Positions 24,843-33,474 are shown, numbered from the stretch's first letter. The stretch: DNA of 35,310 bases from Candidatus Binatia bacterium (GCA_035631035.1 DASQJL010000099.1:1-35310), one strand, 5' to 3'. Made by a program: numbers and translations. Notes: generated by a model from the sequence alone, not told the origin.

Positions 24843-25866
24843 AGTCCACCGGCTCGGCGAAGCGGTGCTCCAGCGGGATCAGCGAGTGGATCCGTTCGTT
24901 CCCGACCCGCGCCACGTAGGCCGCGAGATCGGCGGGGCCGTCCACCCATTCCGCGCGCCAGGCCGCAAACCCCTCGGCCGTCCGGGTCCGCGCGTGGTAG
25001 TCGGCATAGGCCTCGTGGTCGCGGCGGTAGTAGCCCTGGACCGGGGACGGGTGGGCGCCCCAGCGCGCCTCGCATACGGCCGCGACCAGGAGCCCGGGAA
25101 CGACGACCCGGTTGGGGTCGCTCCGGATCCGCTCGGGGCTCACGATCTCCTCGGCCGTGACGATCACGGCGCGGGATGCGCGCGCGGCGTCGGGCGTGAT
25201 GCCGAGACTCCCCCACATCACCGCGTTCCCGTGCGGGTCGGCGCGCTGGGCGTGGACGATGGTGACGTCGGGAGCGAGCGGGCGGACCGCGAGCACCGGC
25301 CCTCCGTTCACGGGGTCCTCCACGCGCCGGAGCCAGGGGTTGCGGTCCAGCCAGTCCGCGCCCAGCGCGCTGCGCGTCGGAAGGAACGGCGCGCCGATCG
25401 CCGCGGCGTGGAGCGCCAGGGCCAGCGTGAAGTTCGAGAAATCGACGACCTCGAGGGGGCGCGGCTCCCCGCGCTCGGCGGCGCGCCGGAACGCGTAGGC
25501 CGAGCCCATCATGACGTTGCCCACCCACGCGGCCACCACGCGCCGCGCGAGCCCCGCCCCGATCAATTGGTCGAAGCAGATGTCGGAAACCGGCCCGACC
25601 AGCGTCAGGTCGCCGATCCCCGCGCGGATCAGCTCGCGCGTCGCGGCGAAGGGGATCATCTGCTCGAGGCAGGTTCCGAGGGCCACGGTGGCGCCGGGGG
25701 GAACGAAGCGGCGCACCGCCTCCCCGAGCGGCAGGACCTTGTCGGCGGCGGCGTAGTGCCCCGGCGTCCCCTCGCGCAGGGCGGGGCGCCACGGGGCGAG
25801 ATCGTCCATGCGGACCTGGGGCTCGCGCGGGGTGCGCCGGTCGCCGGTGTTGTCGCGCGGGGTCAT
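24832..25866 (-). CDS. CoA-transferase family I, alpha subunit (GctA-like, about 344 aa)
   Basis: The segment ADKVLPLGEAVRRFVPPGATVALGTC matches the N-terminal strand and glycine loop of the alpha subunits of glutaconate-type CoA-transferases. DLTLVGPVSDICFDQLIGAG and DVTIVHAQRADPHGNAVMWG are further family blocks. Two starts are possible: ATG at 25866 or ATG at 25809; the longer one is given because TAGGCT ends eight bases before it, as in other presumably leaderless genes here. The nearest beta subunit is the gene at 13479-14252. Overlap with pabB suggests a shared transcript, and the MFS gene diverges 68 bp away. Substrate unknown. Confidence 0.82.
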   Translation of the reverse strand: MTPRDNTGDRRTPREPQVRMDDLAPWRPALREGTPGHYAAADKVLPLGEAVRRFVPPGATVALGTCLEQMIPFAATRELIRAGIGDLTLVGPVSDICFDQLIGAGLARRVVAAWVGNVMMGSAYAFRRAAERGEPRPLEVVDFSNFTLALALHAAAIGAPFLPTRSALGADWLDRNPWLRRVEDPVNGGPVLAVRPLAPDVTIVHAQRADPHGNAVMWGSLGITPDAARASRAVIVTAEEIVSPERIRSDPNRVVVPGLLVAAVCEARWGAHPSPVQGYYRRDHEAYADYHARTRTAEGFAAWRAEWVDGPADLAAYVARVGNERIHSLIPLEHRFAEPVDYGY

Positions 25867-25933
25867 GGGCGCGAAGCCTACCCGGTGTGCTAGGCTCCAT
25901 CCATTGGAAACGAAGCAGCAGGACCGACGACCC

Positions 25934-27295
25934 ATGCCCCGTCTCCGGAACGCGTCGCGCCCCATGCTCCGCTGGATCGATACGGTGCTCCCGCGCCGCG
26001 CGCTGTTCGACAAGGACCGGCGGCTCCTCCATCTGTTCCTGGGACGGCTCCTCGCCTCGACCGGCTTCTCCGTCGTCATCCCCTTCCTCGCCCTCTACCT
26101 CCACGGCACGCGTGGCGTGTCGATGAGCGCCGTGGGATCGCTCTTCTTCTTCGGCGCGCTCTGCGGGGTCGCGGGGCAGGTCGTGGGCGGCGAATGGAGC
26201 GACCGGAGCGGACGGAAGCGCGTCCTGGTCACCTGTCAGATCATTCGGTCGGTCACGTTCGCGGGGCTCGGCTATGCCGTGACGGTGCATGCCTCCATCG
26301 TCGCCTTCGCGCTCCTCACGGGCTTGAGCGCGTTCGCGGGGCGGATGTTCGAGCCCCCCTCGGGCGCGATGATCGCCGACATCACGACCGGCGAGCGCCG
26401 CGTGGAGGCGTACGGCGTGCTCCGGATCGGCGGCAACCTGGGCTGGGCGATCGGCCCCGCGCTCGGGGGCTTCCTCGCCGCGCTCTCCTACGCCTCGCTC
26501 TTCTACGTGGCCTCCGGCGTCCTCCTTCTGGCCGGGATCCTGATCGCGATCCTGGTCGAAGAGACGCATCCCCGGCGCCGGCGCCGCGCCGAGGAGACCG
26601 CGGGCCCGGAGCGCGTCGCGATCCCGCCGGTCGGACCGGTCGGCGCCGGGCGCGGCATCTCGATCGCGGGGACGCTCGCCGTGCTGCGCGACGCCCTCTT
26701 CCTGCGCTACTGCATCGTCACGCTCCTTCTCTTCACCGTCATGGGACAGCTCATGGCGACCTTCTCGGTCTACGCCGTCGACTGGGCGGGGCGGTCGAAG
26801 GTGGAGCTGGGAGCGATCTACACGCTGAACGGGATCATGGTCGTGCTGCTGCAGTTCCCCGTCACGCGCATCCTGGCGCCGCTACGGATGACCTCGGCGC
26901 TCATCGTGGGCTGCCTGCTCTACTCGGTCGGGTATGGCATGATGGGCTGGGGATCGAGTTTCGCGCTCCTGCTCGCGGGCATGTTCGTGGTGACCGCGGG
27001 GGAGATCACCTGCTCGCCGGCCTCGATGAACCTGGTCGCGAACTTCTCCCCCGAAGACCGGCGCGGGCGCTACATGGGCGTGTACGGGATCTTCAACTCG
27101 TTCGGATGGTCGATCGGCCCTTTGGTGGGCGGTGTGCTGCTCGACCTGGCGACCGGAAGACCGCAGCTCCTCTGGAGCGCGATCGCGAGCCTGACCGTGC
27201 TGGCCGCGATCGGCTACGCCGATCTCCGGCGCCGCATCGATCCCGCCCTGGACCAGAGTCCCGAAGCGGCGACGGCACGACCAGCCGTCGCCTGA
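25934..27295 (+). CDS. Major facilitator superfamily transporter (453 aa)
   Basis: Twelve predicted helices and the MFS signatures GGEWSDRSGRKR after helix 2 and FSPEDRRGRYMGVYGIFNSFGWSIGP near the start of the second half. The drug/multidrug efflux (MdtH/YceL-like) branch fits best by style. A substrate cannot be inferred. ATG at 25934 is chosen as the first Met before a basic N-terminus; the upstream frame is antisense to the CoA-transferase gene. An extended -10-like TGCTAGGCT lies at 25888-25896. The OsmC-like gene starts 38 bp downstream, suggesting a co-transcribed stress-response unit. Confidence 0.88.
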   Translation: MPRLRNASRPMLRWIDTVLPRRALFDKDRRLLHLFLGRLLASTGFSVVIPFLALYLHGTRGVSMSAVGSLFFFGALCGVAGQVVGGEWSDRSGRKRVLVTCQIIRSVTFAGLGYAVTVHASIVAFALLTGLSAFAGRMFEPPSGAMIADITTGERRVEAYGVLRIGGNLGWAIGPALGGFLAALSYASLFYVASGVLLLAGILIAILVEETHPRRRRRAEETAGPERVAIPPVGPVGAGRGISIAGTLAVLRDALFLRYCIVTLLLFTVMGQLMATFSVYAVDWAGRSKVELGAIYTLNGIMVVLLQFPVTRILAPLRMTSALIVGCLLYSVGYGMMGWGSSFALLLAGMFVVTAGEITCSPASMNLVANFSPEDRRGRYMGVYGIFNSFGWSIGPLVGGVLLDLATGRPQLLWSAIASLTVLAAIGYADLRRRIDPALDQSPEAATARPAVA

Positions 27296-27333
27296 TGACC
27301 CGGCGCCCGCAGGGTGCCGGAAAGGAGGACTGG

Positions 27334-27819
27334 ATGAGCCCCGCCGTCGCGGAACACAAGTTCGAGTGCCACCTCACCTGGACCGGGGCCGCCAAGGGTC
27401 CCACCGAGGACTACGCCACCTACTCGCGCGAGCAGCGCGTCGAGTTCCCGGGCAAGCCGCCGATCATGATGACGTCCGCCGCGGTTTTTCGCGGCGATCC
27501 CGCGCTCGCCGACCCCGAGGATCTGCTCGTGGCCGCGCTCGCCTCGTGCCACTTCCTCTCCTACGCCGCGCTCTGCGCCCGGAAGGGCGTGCGCGTGACC
27601 GCCTACGAGGACGACGCCGTCGGCATCATGACGCGCGGCGCGACGACGTTCCATTTCACCGACGTGCTCCTCCGCCCGCGCGTCACGATCGCATCCGACT
27701 CCGACGCCGCGCTCGCGCGCGATCTCCATCACCGCGCGCACGAGGAGTGCTTCATCGCCGCCTCCGTCAACTTCCCGGTCCGGCACGAGCCGACGATCAT
27801 CGTGGCGGCGCCGGTGTGA
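27334..27819 (+). CDS. OsmC-family peroxide-detoxifying protein (161 aa)
   Basis: OsmC/Ohr proteins reduce organic hydroperoxides with two cysteines. Both are present: C72 in ALASCHFLSY and C139 in HEECFIAAS, 67 residues apart, close to the E. coli OsmC spacing. The N-terminal strand HLTWTGA and SREQRVEFPG resemble OsmC rather than Ohr. ATG at 27334 is seven bases after AAAGGAGG. The gene is preceded by an MFS transporter and its TGA overlaps the GTG start of a membrane protein by four bases, so these three genes form one unit. Confidence 0.93.
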   Translation: MSPAVAEHKFECHLTWTGAAKGPTEDYATYSREQRVEFPGKPPIMMTSAAVFRGDPALADPEDLLVAALASCHFLSYAALCARKGVRVTAYEDDAVGIMTRGATTFHFTDVLLRPRVTIASDSDAALARDLHHRAHEECFIAASVNFPVRHEPTIIVAAPV

Positions 27820-28322
27820 CCACGCTTCGCCCGCTCACGTCTCCCGAACCGGATGTGCCGCGCCGCCTGCGCCGGCCGTGGCAGGTCTACGCCATGGTCA
27901 TGCTCTGGGCGATCAAGGGCTTCCAGGAGCTTCTGAGCGGCGTGATCGGAACGTCCTTCTTCGTGGCGGCCCAGGCCGCGGAGGGGAGGCTCGCGGGGTA
28001 CGCCCTGCAGACCGCCTTCCAGAGCATCTTCTTCTCGACGCTGCTCGCGGCGGGATCGTTCTACGTGATGGCGGGGATCTGGCTGGGGAAGCGCTCGGCG
28101 CGCCCCTGGGGCATCGGCGTCGCGCTCGCGAGCGAGCTGACGCTGCTCGCCTTCCTGATCACGCGACCGCCCGAGTTCGGGGGAACGGTTCCGCTCGTGC
28201 GCACGGTGATCACGGGGAGCTTCGTCAATCTGGGGATCGTGGGGTTCCTGCTCTTCGACGGGCGGCTCACGGCGTTCCTGGGAAGCCCGCCGCTCACCGG
28301 CTGGTGGTCGCCGAGGCGGTAA
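27816..28322 (+). CDS. Four-helix membrane protein of unknown function (168 aa)
   Basis: Hydrophobic helices are seen near residues 24-46, 60-90, 94-112 and 128-150, with a short basic N-terminus (RRLRRPW). The size and helix number are like DoxX/MauE-type proteins but no diagnostic motif was recognised. GTG at 27816 overlaps the OsmC stop (GTGA). The gene converges on fabL with a 27-bp gap. Function unknown; its coupling to the OsmC gene hints at a role in stress protection. Confidence 0.7.
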   Translation: MTTLRPLTSPEPDVPRRLRRPWQVYAMVMLWAIKGFQELLSGVIGTSFFVAAQAAEGRLAGYALQTAFQSIFFSTLLAAGSFYVMAGIWLGKRSARPWGIGVALASELTLLAFLITRPPEFGGTVPLVRTVITGSFVNLGIVGFLLFDGRLTAFLGSPPLTGWWSPRR

Positions 28323-28349
28323 ACCGCGCCCCGTCGGGACGCGCGCGGC

Positions 28350-29099
28350 TCAACCCAGCGTGTAGCCGCCGTCCACGATGATCGTCTGCCCCGTCACCCA
28401 TGACGCCTTGTCGGTGCACAGGAACGCAACCATGTTGGCCACTTCCTTGGGCGTTCCCACGCGGCCGAACGGCGTACGGCGCGTGGATTCGCGGATGATC
28501 TCCTCGTAGCTGGGGAAGATCTTGAGGGAGTCGGTGTCGATGAACCCGCCCGAGACGGCGTTCACGTTGATCTTCTTCGGCGCCAGCTCGTAGGCCAGGT
28601 AGCGCACCAGGGTCTCGATCGCGGCCTTGGAGACGCCGATCGACGCGTAGCCGGGGATGTAGCGATGGCTGCCGAGCGACGTGAGCGCGACGATCTTCCC
28701 GCCCTCGCGCATCATCTTCACGGCCTGCTGCGCCGAGAAGAGGAGCGCCTTGGCGTTCGTGTTCATCGCGATGTCCCACATCTTGTCGTCCACGTCGAGG
28801 ACGTTGCCGAAGTGGCCGAGCGCGGCGTTCGAGACGAGAATGTCGAGGGTGCCGAACTCCGCCTTCAGCTGCTCGAACATGGAAGGGATCTGCTCTTCGT
28901 TCCCGATGTTCGCCCGCAGCGCCAGCGCGCGGACGCCTCGCGATTCGATCTCCGCCGTCGTGGCCTTCGCCGACTCCCGGCTGCGGAAGAAGTTGATCGC
29001 GACATCGGCGCCCATGTCGGCCAGGTCCAGCGCGACCGCTTTCCCGATGCCGCGCGTCCCGCCCGTGACCAACGCCTTCTTCCCGGTCAGCTCGCCCAT
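28350..29099 (-). CDS. fabL: Enoyl-ACP reductase, FabL type (249 aa)
   Basis: An SDR enzyme reducing enoyl-ACP with NADPH in fatty-acid synthesis. It shows TGGTRGIG (12-19), NAA (91-93), SLGSHRY and the catalytic Tyr/Lys pair with six residues between them (Y151 and K158), the same numbering and spacing as B. subtilis Fab[17 protein letters not shown], and the C-terminal [13 protein letters not shown] also match FabL rather than FabI or FabG. ATG at 29099 lies after AGGAGGGG. It is transcribed on its own, 105 bp from the anti-sigma gene. A general SDR with other substrates cannot be excluded. Confidence 0.85.
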   Translation of the reverse strand: MGELTGKKALVTGGTRGIGKAVALDLADMGADVAINFFRSRESAKATTAEIESRGVRALALRANIGNEEQIPSMFEQLKAEFGTLDILVSNAALGHFGNVLDVDDKMWDIAMNTNAKALLFSAQQAVKMMREGGKIVALTSLGSHRYIPGYASIGVSKAAIETLVRYLAYELAPKKINVNAVSGGFIDTDSLKIFPSYEEIIRESTRRTPFGRVGTPKEVANMVAFLCTDKASWVTGQTIIVDGGYTLG

Positions 29100-29204
29100 G
29101 GCCCCTCCTGTAACTCCTTGAATGGGCGCAGATTCTGTTCGGCGAAGCGGGGAATGTCAAGCAAAAGCCCGGGGAGGCGCCCGGAACGGGAATGCCGTCG
29201 CGGC

Positions 29205-29432
29205 TCAGCGGAATTTCTTGCGGTAGGCCTCGATGATCTCGGCGCGACGCGGGTTCGGCCGTCCGCTCTTGGGGAGGCGCTTCAGCGCCTGGACCGAGAG
29301 ACGGATCTGCTCCACGTAGGTCCGGCAGGCCGAACACCGGTCCATGTGCTCGAGGAACTCCCGGCGGGCGCTTTCCTCGAGGGTCTCGTCGAGCGCTTCC
29401 GCGACGACGTCGAGCGCCTCCTTGCAGTTCAT
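29205..29432 (-). CDS. Zinc-binding anti-sigma factor, ZAS/zf-HC2 type (75 aa)
   Basis: A short soluble protein with the anti-sigma zinc motif: C3 near the N-terminus, H29, C33 and C36 in EHMDRCSAC (HxxxCxxC). No membrane helix follows, so it is a cytoplasmic, probably redox- or metal-responsive, regulator of the sigma factor. ATG at 29432 overlaps the sigma stop (ATGA), giving coupled production of the pair. The domain is short at 75 residues, with a basic C-terminus. Confidence 0.88.
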   Translation of the reverse strand: MNCKEALDVVAEALDETLEESARREFLEHMDRCSACRTYVEQIRLSVQALKRLPKSGRPNPRRAEIIEAYRKKFR

Positions 29433-30118
29433 CGAGTCTCCTGGACCGGGGTCTCTGCGGTGGACGGGCGCGTACCTTCGCGGAGATACAGGTCGAGCGC
29501 GCGACGGATGCGCGCGCGGCCGCGGTGAAGGAGCACCCTCATGTTGGTCTCGGTCAGGTCCAGGATATTACAGATTTCCGAGGGGGACACGTCCTCGACG
29601 TCGCGCAGCAGCACCACCTGCCGCTGCGCCTCCGGAAGCCCGTCCAGGGCCGCGCGCACGATCTCCAGCGCTTCCAGCCCCTGCACGACCTGCTCGGGAG
29701 TGTCGAGGGTCCAGGGCTCGGGCGCGGCCTCCCATAACCCGACCCGTCCCCGTCCCAGGTCCCATTCCTCGCGATCCGGGGCCGCGCCGTTCGCCGGCGC
29801 GACGCCGGCGCGGCGGGCTTCGCGCGAGGCGAGGGTCCGGGCGCGGCGAATCAGGATGCTGAAGATCCAGGTGCGGAGGGACGACCGTCCTTCGAACCCG
29901 TCCAGGCCGCGGATCACGCCCAGCCAGGTCTCCTGGACGATGTCCTCGGCGAGCGCGGGGGAGGACGTGAAGGTGGCGGCCAGCGCCTGGAGCCTGCAGT
30001 TCAGGCCGTCGACGAGCGCCGTGAACGCCGCTTCGTCTCCCGCCCGAAGCTTCACGAGGAGGGCGCCTTCCGGACCGGGAACGTCCGGCAGGACCGGGTT
30101 TCCTTCCATCCGCTTCAT
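29429..30118 (-). CDS. ECF sigma factor (229 aa)
   Basis: Region 2 is seen in EDIVQETWLGVIRGLDGFEGRSSLRTWIFSILIRRA and region 4 in LPEAQRQVVLLRDVEDVSPSEICNILDLTE with the helix-turn-helix. A linker of about 60 residues between them is somewhat long and rich in Pro and Trp. It would direct RNA polymerase to a stress regulon under control of the adjacent zinc anti-sigma factor. ATG at 30118 has no Shine-Dalgarno sequence; TACACT ends nine bases upstream. The secreted cytochrome gene starts divergently 169 bp away, so it could be a target; no matching ECF promoter was confirmed. Confidence 0.92.
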   Translation of the reverse strand: MKRMEGNPVLPDVPGPEGALLVKLRAGDEAAFTALVDGLNCRLQALAATFTSSPALAEDIVQETWLGVIRGLDGFEGRSSLRTWIFSILIRRARTLASREARRAGVAPANGAAPDREEWDLGRGRVGLWEAAPEPWTLDTPEQVVQGLEALEIVRAALDGLPEAQRQVVLLRDVEDVSPSEICNILDLTETNMRVLLHRGRARIRRALDLYLREGTRPSTAETPVQETR

Positions 30119-30286
30119 ACCCCGAAAAGTGTACTCCCGCTGCCCGGCCCGAAGAACGGCGGCGCTGTAATGAACGAAGCCGGGCCGGGACTAATACGCA
30201 GATGGCCGCGGCGCATGACCGGGGTTTTCGTCATCGAACGCGCCTCCACGTCGTTTCATTCAGGCATCGCTGAGGAGGTTTTCACC

Positions 30287-32017
30287 ATGTCCCCCAGACT
30301 TCGTTCTTGGATCGCGGTGTCCGTGGCGCTGGCCGGCCTGTACCTGGTCGTCAGAGCGCCGCAGGCCGCGGAGAGCCGAAAGCGGCCGAAATCCCACCTG
30401 CCCGGCGCAGGCTTCGACCAGATCATCCGCCAGCACGCGAACACGATGCTCGACGAGGGGCGGCAGACCTTCCGCTATGACACCTTCGGCGACGAGGCGT
30501 TCTGGGGCGGCACCCTTCGCCTGCACGAGGCGATCGAGGGGGCCGCTCTGGGCGGCGTGGGTCCGGGGGTCAGCCCCCGCACGGCGCTCGAGGTCGGCCT
30601 CAAGGTCGACGCGGACGCGCTCGCTCCGGCGGTCCGCGACGCGATCGAAGGGGGGCAGGTCAATCTGGACGACCCCGCCGTCACCGTGGAGCTGCTCCGC
30701 GAGAACGCGGTGGTCGGCGTCACCGGAACCGTGGGCGGCGACGGACGGCTCCAGACGATGGGCATCCAGTGCGCCTTCTGCCATTCGACCGTGGACAACT
30801 CCCTGGCGCCCGGCATCGGGCACCGCCTGGACGGATGGGCGAACCGCGATCTGGACGTGGGGAAGATCGTGTCACTGGCTCCGAATCTGCAGCCGCTCGC
30901 GGATCTCCTGGGCACCGACGTGGCGACGGTGCGTCGCGTTCTTCTCTCCTGGGGGCCCGGCAAGTTCGACGCGGAGCTGATCCTGGACGGCAAGGCGTTC
31001 CAGCCCGACGGCCGCTCCGCGGCCACGCTCATCCCCCCCGCGTTCGGGCTGGCCGGGGTGAACCTGCACACCTGGACCGGCTGGGGCTCGGTGCCGCACT
31101 GGAACGCGTTCGTCGCGAATCTGGAGATGCATGGATCGGGGACCTTCTTCGACCCGCGGCTGGACGACGCATCCCAGTTCCCGATCGCCGCCGCGCATCA
31201 CTTCGGCCACGTCACGACGACGGACGACCGGATCACCCCCAAGCTGCCGGCGCTGCATTACTACCAGCTCTCGATCCCGGCGCCGAAGCCGCCGCCGGGC
31301 AGCTATGACGAGGCCGCGGCGGAGCGGGGCGACGTTCTCTTCACGGGGAAAGCCAAGTGCGCGACCTGTCACACCGACGAGCTCTACACCGAACCGGGAT
31401 GGAACATGCATCGCGGGGAAGAGATCGGGATCGACAATTTCCAGGCCGACCGCGCTCCCGATCACCGGTATCGCACGTCGCCGCTGAAGGGACTCTGGAC
31501 GCACCAGAAAGGGGGCTTCTTCCACGACGGCCGCTTCCCGACCCTTCTCGCGGTGGTGAACCACTACAACACCTTCTTCGGGCTGGGGCTCAGCGAATCG
31601 GAAAAGAGCGACCTGGTGGAATACCTGAAATCGCTGAGCGACGACGTGCCGCCGACGATGCTGGCCAACGCGACCCCCGCGATGGAGGCCCCGTCGTCCG
31701 CCTCCCCGGCTGCGTCGCGATGGAAGCTGATCACGACCCCCACGCCGACCCGCCGCGGCGAGGCGTTTCGGATTCAGCTGGCCGGAGCGACGGCGGCGAC
31801 GACGCCCTCCGACCTGGTTGTGCGGATCTTCGACGTGCAGGGGCGCGCGGTGGCCCGCTTCGATCGGGAGCGGCTGGAGTTCGCCAGGGAGGGAGCGTCG
31901 CTGCGCTGGGATGGAACCGACCGGACGGGCAGGACGGTCGCGGCGGGCGTCTACTTCGTTCGCGCGGAGGCGCCCTCCGCGTCGTATCGGGAACAGAGCA
32001 AGGTCGTGATGCGCTGA
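30287..32017 (+). CDS. Secreted c-type cytochrome with two haem motifs and FlgD-Ig-like C-terminus (576 aa)
   Basis: A leader (MSPRLRSWIAVSVALAGLYLVVRAP) precedes a long alpha-helical part with CAFCH (162-166) and CATCH (358-362), two sites for covalent haem, plus a distal conserved GLWTHQKGGFFHDGRFPTL region as in MauG/di-haem peroxidase-related proteins. Residues about 477-576 form a FlgD-Ig-like domain (VVRIFDVQGRAV, LRWDGTDRTGRTVAAGVYFVR) that in related phyla ends many secreted proteins and may serve export or anchoring. ATG at 30287 follows AGGAGG by eight bases; an upstream Met at 30170 was rejected. Substrate unknown; electron transfer or peroxide reduction is likely. Confidence 0.88.
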   Translation: MSPRLRSWIAVSVALAGLYLVVRAPQAAESRKRPKSHLPGAGFDQIIRQHANTMLDEGRQTFRYDTFGDEAFWGGTLRLHEAIEGAALGGVGPGVSPRTALEVGLKVDADALAPAVRDAIEGGQVNLDDPAVTVELLRENAVVGVTGTVGGDGRLQTMGIQCAFCHSTVDNSLAPGIGHRLDGWANRDLDVGKIVSLAPNLQPLADLLGTDVATVRRVLLSWGPGKFDAELILDGKAFQPDGRSAATLIPPAFGLAGVNLHTWTGWGSVPHWNAFVANLEMHGSGTFFDPRLDDASQFPIAAAHHFGHVTTTDDRITPKLPALHYYQLSIPAPKPPPGSYDEAAAERGDVLFTGKAKCATCHTDELYTEPGWNMHRGEEIGIDNFQADRAPDHRYRTSPLKGLWTHQKGGFFHDGRFPTLLAVVNHYNTFFGLGLSESEKSDLVEYLKSLSDDVPPTMLANATPAMEAPSSASPAASRWKLITTPTPTRRGEAFRIQLAGATAATTPSDLVVRIFDVQGRAVARFDRERLEFAREGASLRWDGTDRTGRTVAAGVYFVRAEAPSASYREQSKVVMR

Positions 32018-32032
32018 GCCCGAAGAATCCCG

Positions 32033-32061
32033 TTGATCCCGACGGCCGCCTCCCGTAGGTT
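32033..32061 (+). promoter_or_regulatory. Candidate promoter of the DtxR-like regulator gene
   Basis: TTGATC and TAGGTT are separated by 17 bp and end right where an inverted repeat begins (32062). The expected transcription start falls inside that repeat, the usual arrangement for a self-repressing metalloregulator. Confidence 0.4.
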
Positions 32062-32085
32062 TGCCGACTCAAACTGAAGTTGGCA
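32062..32085. promoter_or_regulatory. Candidate operator: dyad overlapping the start of transcription
   Basis: TGCCGACT and AGTTGGCA are inverted copies with one mismatch, separated by eight bases. The dyad lies directly after the -10 box and 20 bp before the ATG of the DtxR-like gene, so it is a plausible autoregulatory binding site. No published box for this family member was matched. Confidence 0.45.
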
Positions 32086-32105
32086 TACACAAACAGGAGG
32101 CGGCC

Positions 32106-32669
32106 ATGGCGTCCGCGAGGGTTCGACAGCGACCGGGCTTGTCGGTCAGCAGCGAACACTACCTTCGAACGATCCTCGAGCTCCGCGAGGAGCGCGGCTA
32201 CGCGCGCGTCGTGGACATCGCCGCGCGCCTGGGGCTCACCAAGGGCTCGGTCTCGGTCGCGCTTACGCACCTGGCCGAGCGCGGCCTCGTGCGCTTCGAC
32301 GCCGCCCACTTCCCGCTGCTCACCCCGGCGGGCCGGAGAGTCGCCCTCGACGTGCGCGGCCGGTTCCAGATCGTGCTCACGTTTCTCACGGAAGTGCTCG
32401 GACTCCCCGCTCCGCTCGCCACCGCCGAGGCCTGCCGCTGGGAGCACGTGGTGAGCCACGACGTGGCCGACCGCATCCTCGACTTCATCCGCTTCACCGC
32501 CGACACCCACGGCCGGGAGGAGCTCCTGGCGTCCTTCGCCGAATACCGCCGCTCCTGCACCTCGGGGGACTCGTGCTCCACCTGCTCGGTGCACGGCCCC
32601 CTTCGACTCTATTGCGCCCATGAAGCGGACGATCGTCACCAAGGGGGAACGAGTGCCTCGAAGGAATGA
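32106..32669 (+). CDS. DtxR/MntR-family metal-dependent repressor with a Cys-rich tail (187 aa)
   Basis: The N-terminal winged helix (RVVDIAARLGLTKGSVSVALTHLAERGLV) is followed by the metal-binding and dimer domain. ACRWEHVVSHDVADR corresponds to the C102, E105 and H106 ligands of DtxR (here C110, E113, H114). Unusually the tail has C151, C157, C160 and C170, including CSTCSVHG and CAHE, which could bind a second metal or an iron-sulfur cluster. There is no SH3-like third domain. ATG at 32106 follows AGGAGG with five bases between. Promoter and dyad at 32033-32085 suggest autoregulation. Its last codons overlap the next gene, an outer-membrane protein, which is likely controlled by it. Confidence 0.9.
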   Translation: MASARVRQRPGLSVSSEHYLRTILELREERGYARVVDIAARLGLTKGSVSVALTHLAERGLVRFDAAHFPLLTPAGRRVALDVRGRFQIVLTFLTEVLGLPAPLATAEACRWEHVVSHDVADRILDFIRFTADTHGREELLASFAEYRRSCTSGDSCSTCSVHGPLRLYCAHEADDRHQGGTSASKE

Positions 32670-33474
32670 GTGGGTGCCGCGCCGGGTTGTCGCCACGGTG
32701 TTCGTACTGGCCCTGGTCTCGATGCTGCTTCCTCGATCGGCCCGTGCCGATCGCAAGTACTTCGTCGAGACCTACACGCCCTATCTGGCGCCCGCCGGCG
32801 AGCTCGAGCTGGAGACGTGGCTCACCTCCCGGTCCGGAAAGGCGGAGGACCAGGGCTCCACGGCGTGGGAGTGGCGGCAGGAATTCGAGTACTCGATCAC
32901 CAATCGCCTCACGGCGGCGGCCTATCTGAATTTCGATCAGCCTGGCGGTGGTGCCCTCCGCTTCAAGGCGCCGTCGCTGGAATTCATCTACGCCCTGGCC
33001 GATCCCGGACGGATCCCGGGACATCCCGCCCTCTACCTCGAGACGACGGAGTCGGGAGAGGAGCTGGAATTGGAACCCAAGCTCCTTCTGGCGCACCGGT
33101 CGCGCCGCTTCGTCGGCGCCATGAATCTCGTCGGCGAATTCGAGTTCCGGCACAACGACGAGGAGCTGCTCGAGGACGGCACGGTGATGCGGAAGGCGTG
33201 GGCGTGGAGGGTCGTCGGCGGGGCCGCGTACGAGCTCTCCTCACGCGTCTCGGCGGGCGTGGAGGGGCGCTACGTGGCCGAATATCCGAACTTCGGCCCG
33301 CGGTCGGGCTCGGCCTTCTCCCTCGGACCCGTGTTCAACGTCCAGGCAGGCGAGGTCCAGATCGGCGTCGGCGTGCTGCGCCAGCTTAGAGGCAGCCCCC
33401 ACACCTCCGGCGATCTGAACCTCGACGAATTCGAACGCACACAGGTTCGCGCCATCATCGGCGTGGAGCTGTGA
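32653..33474 (+). CDS. Exported outer-membrane barrel-like protein (273 aa)
   Basis: A signal peptide (VATVFVLALVSMLLPRSARA) precedes a series of amphipathic strands (LELETWLTSR, FEYSITNRLTAAAYLNF, ELEPKLLLAHRS, SAFSLGPVFNVQAG) typical of a monomeric outer-membrane barrel. The strands end in IIGVEL. Family not recognised with certainty. GTG at 32653 has GGGGG five to six bases upstream and overlaps the regulator gene; ATG at 32620 is an alternative. Its stop overlaps the start of the haem-lipoprotein gene, so regulator, barrel and haem lipoprotein are translated together. A metal- or haem-uptake role is an inference from the DtxR-like neighbour. Confidence 0.72.
   Translation: MPRRNEWVPRRVVATVFVLALVSMLLPRSARADRKYFVETYTPYLAPAGELELETWLTSRSGKAEDQGSTAWEWRQEFEYSITNRLTAAAYLNFDQPGGGALRFKAPSLEFIYALADPGRIPGHPALYLETTESGEELELEPKLLLAHRSRRFVGAMNLVGEFEFRHNDEELLEDGTVMRKAWAWRVVGGAAYELSSRVSAGVEGRYVAEYPNFGPRSGSAFSLGPVFNVQAGEVQIGVGVLRQLRGSPHTSGDLNLDEFERTQVRAIIGVEL

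Noticed and set aside
23882-26569. 895-codon open frame spanning pabB, the CoA-transferase and the MFS gene
   Set aside because: It crosses three well-supported genes in another frame and shows only Arg/Pro/Gly-rich shadow sequence.
30170-30286. Earlier ATG start for the two-haem cytochrome
   Set aside because: The extra 39 residues precede and would mask the signal peptide; AGGAGG stands right before ATG 30287.
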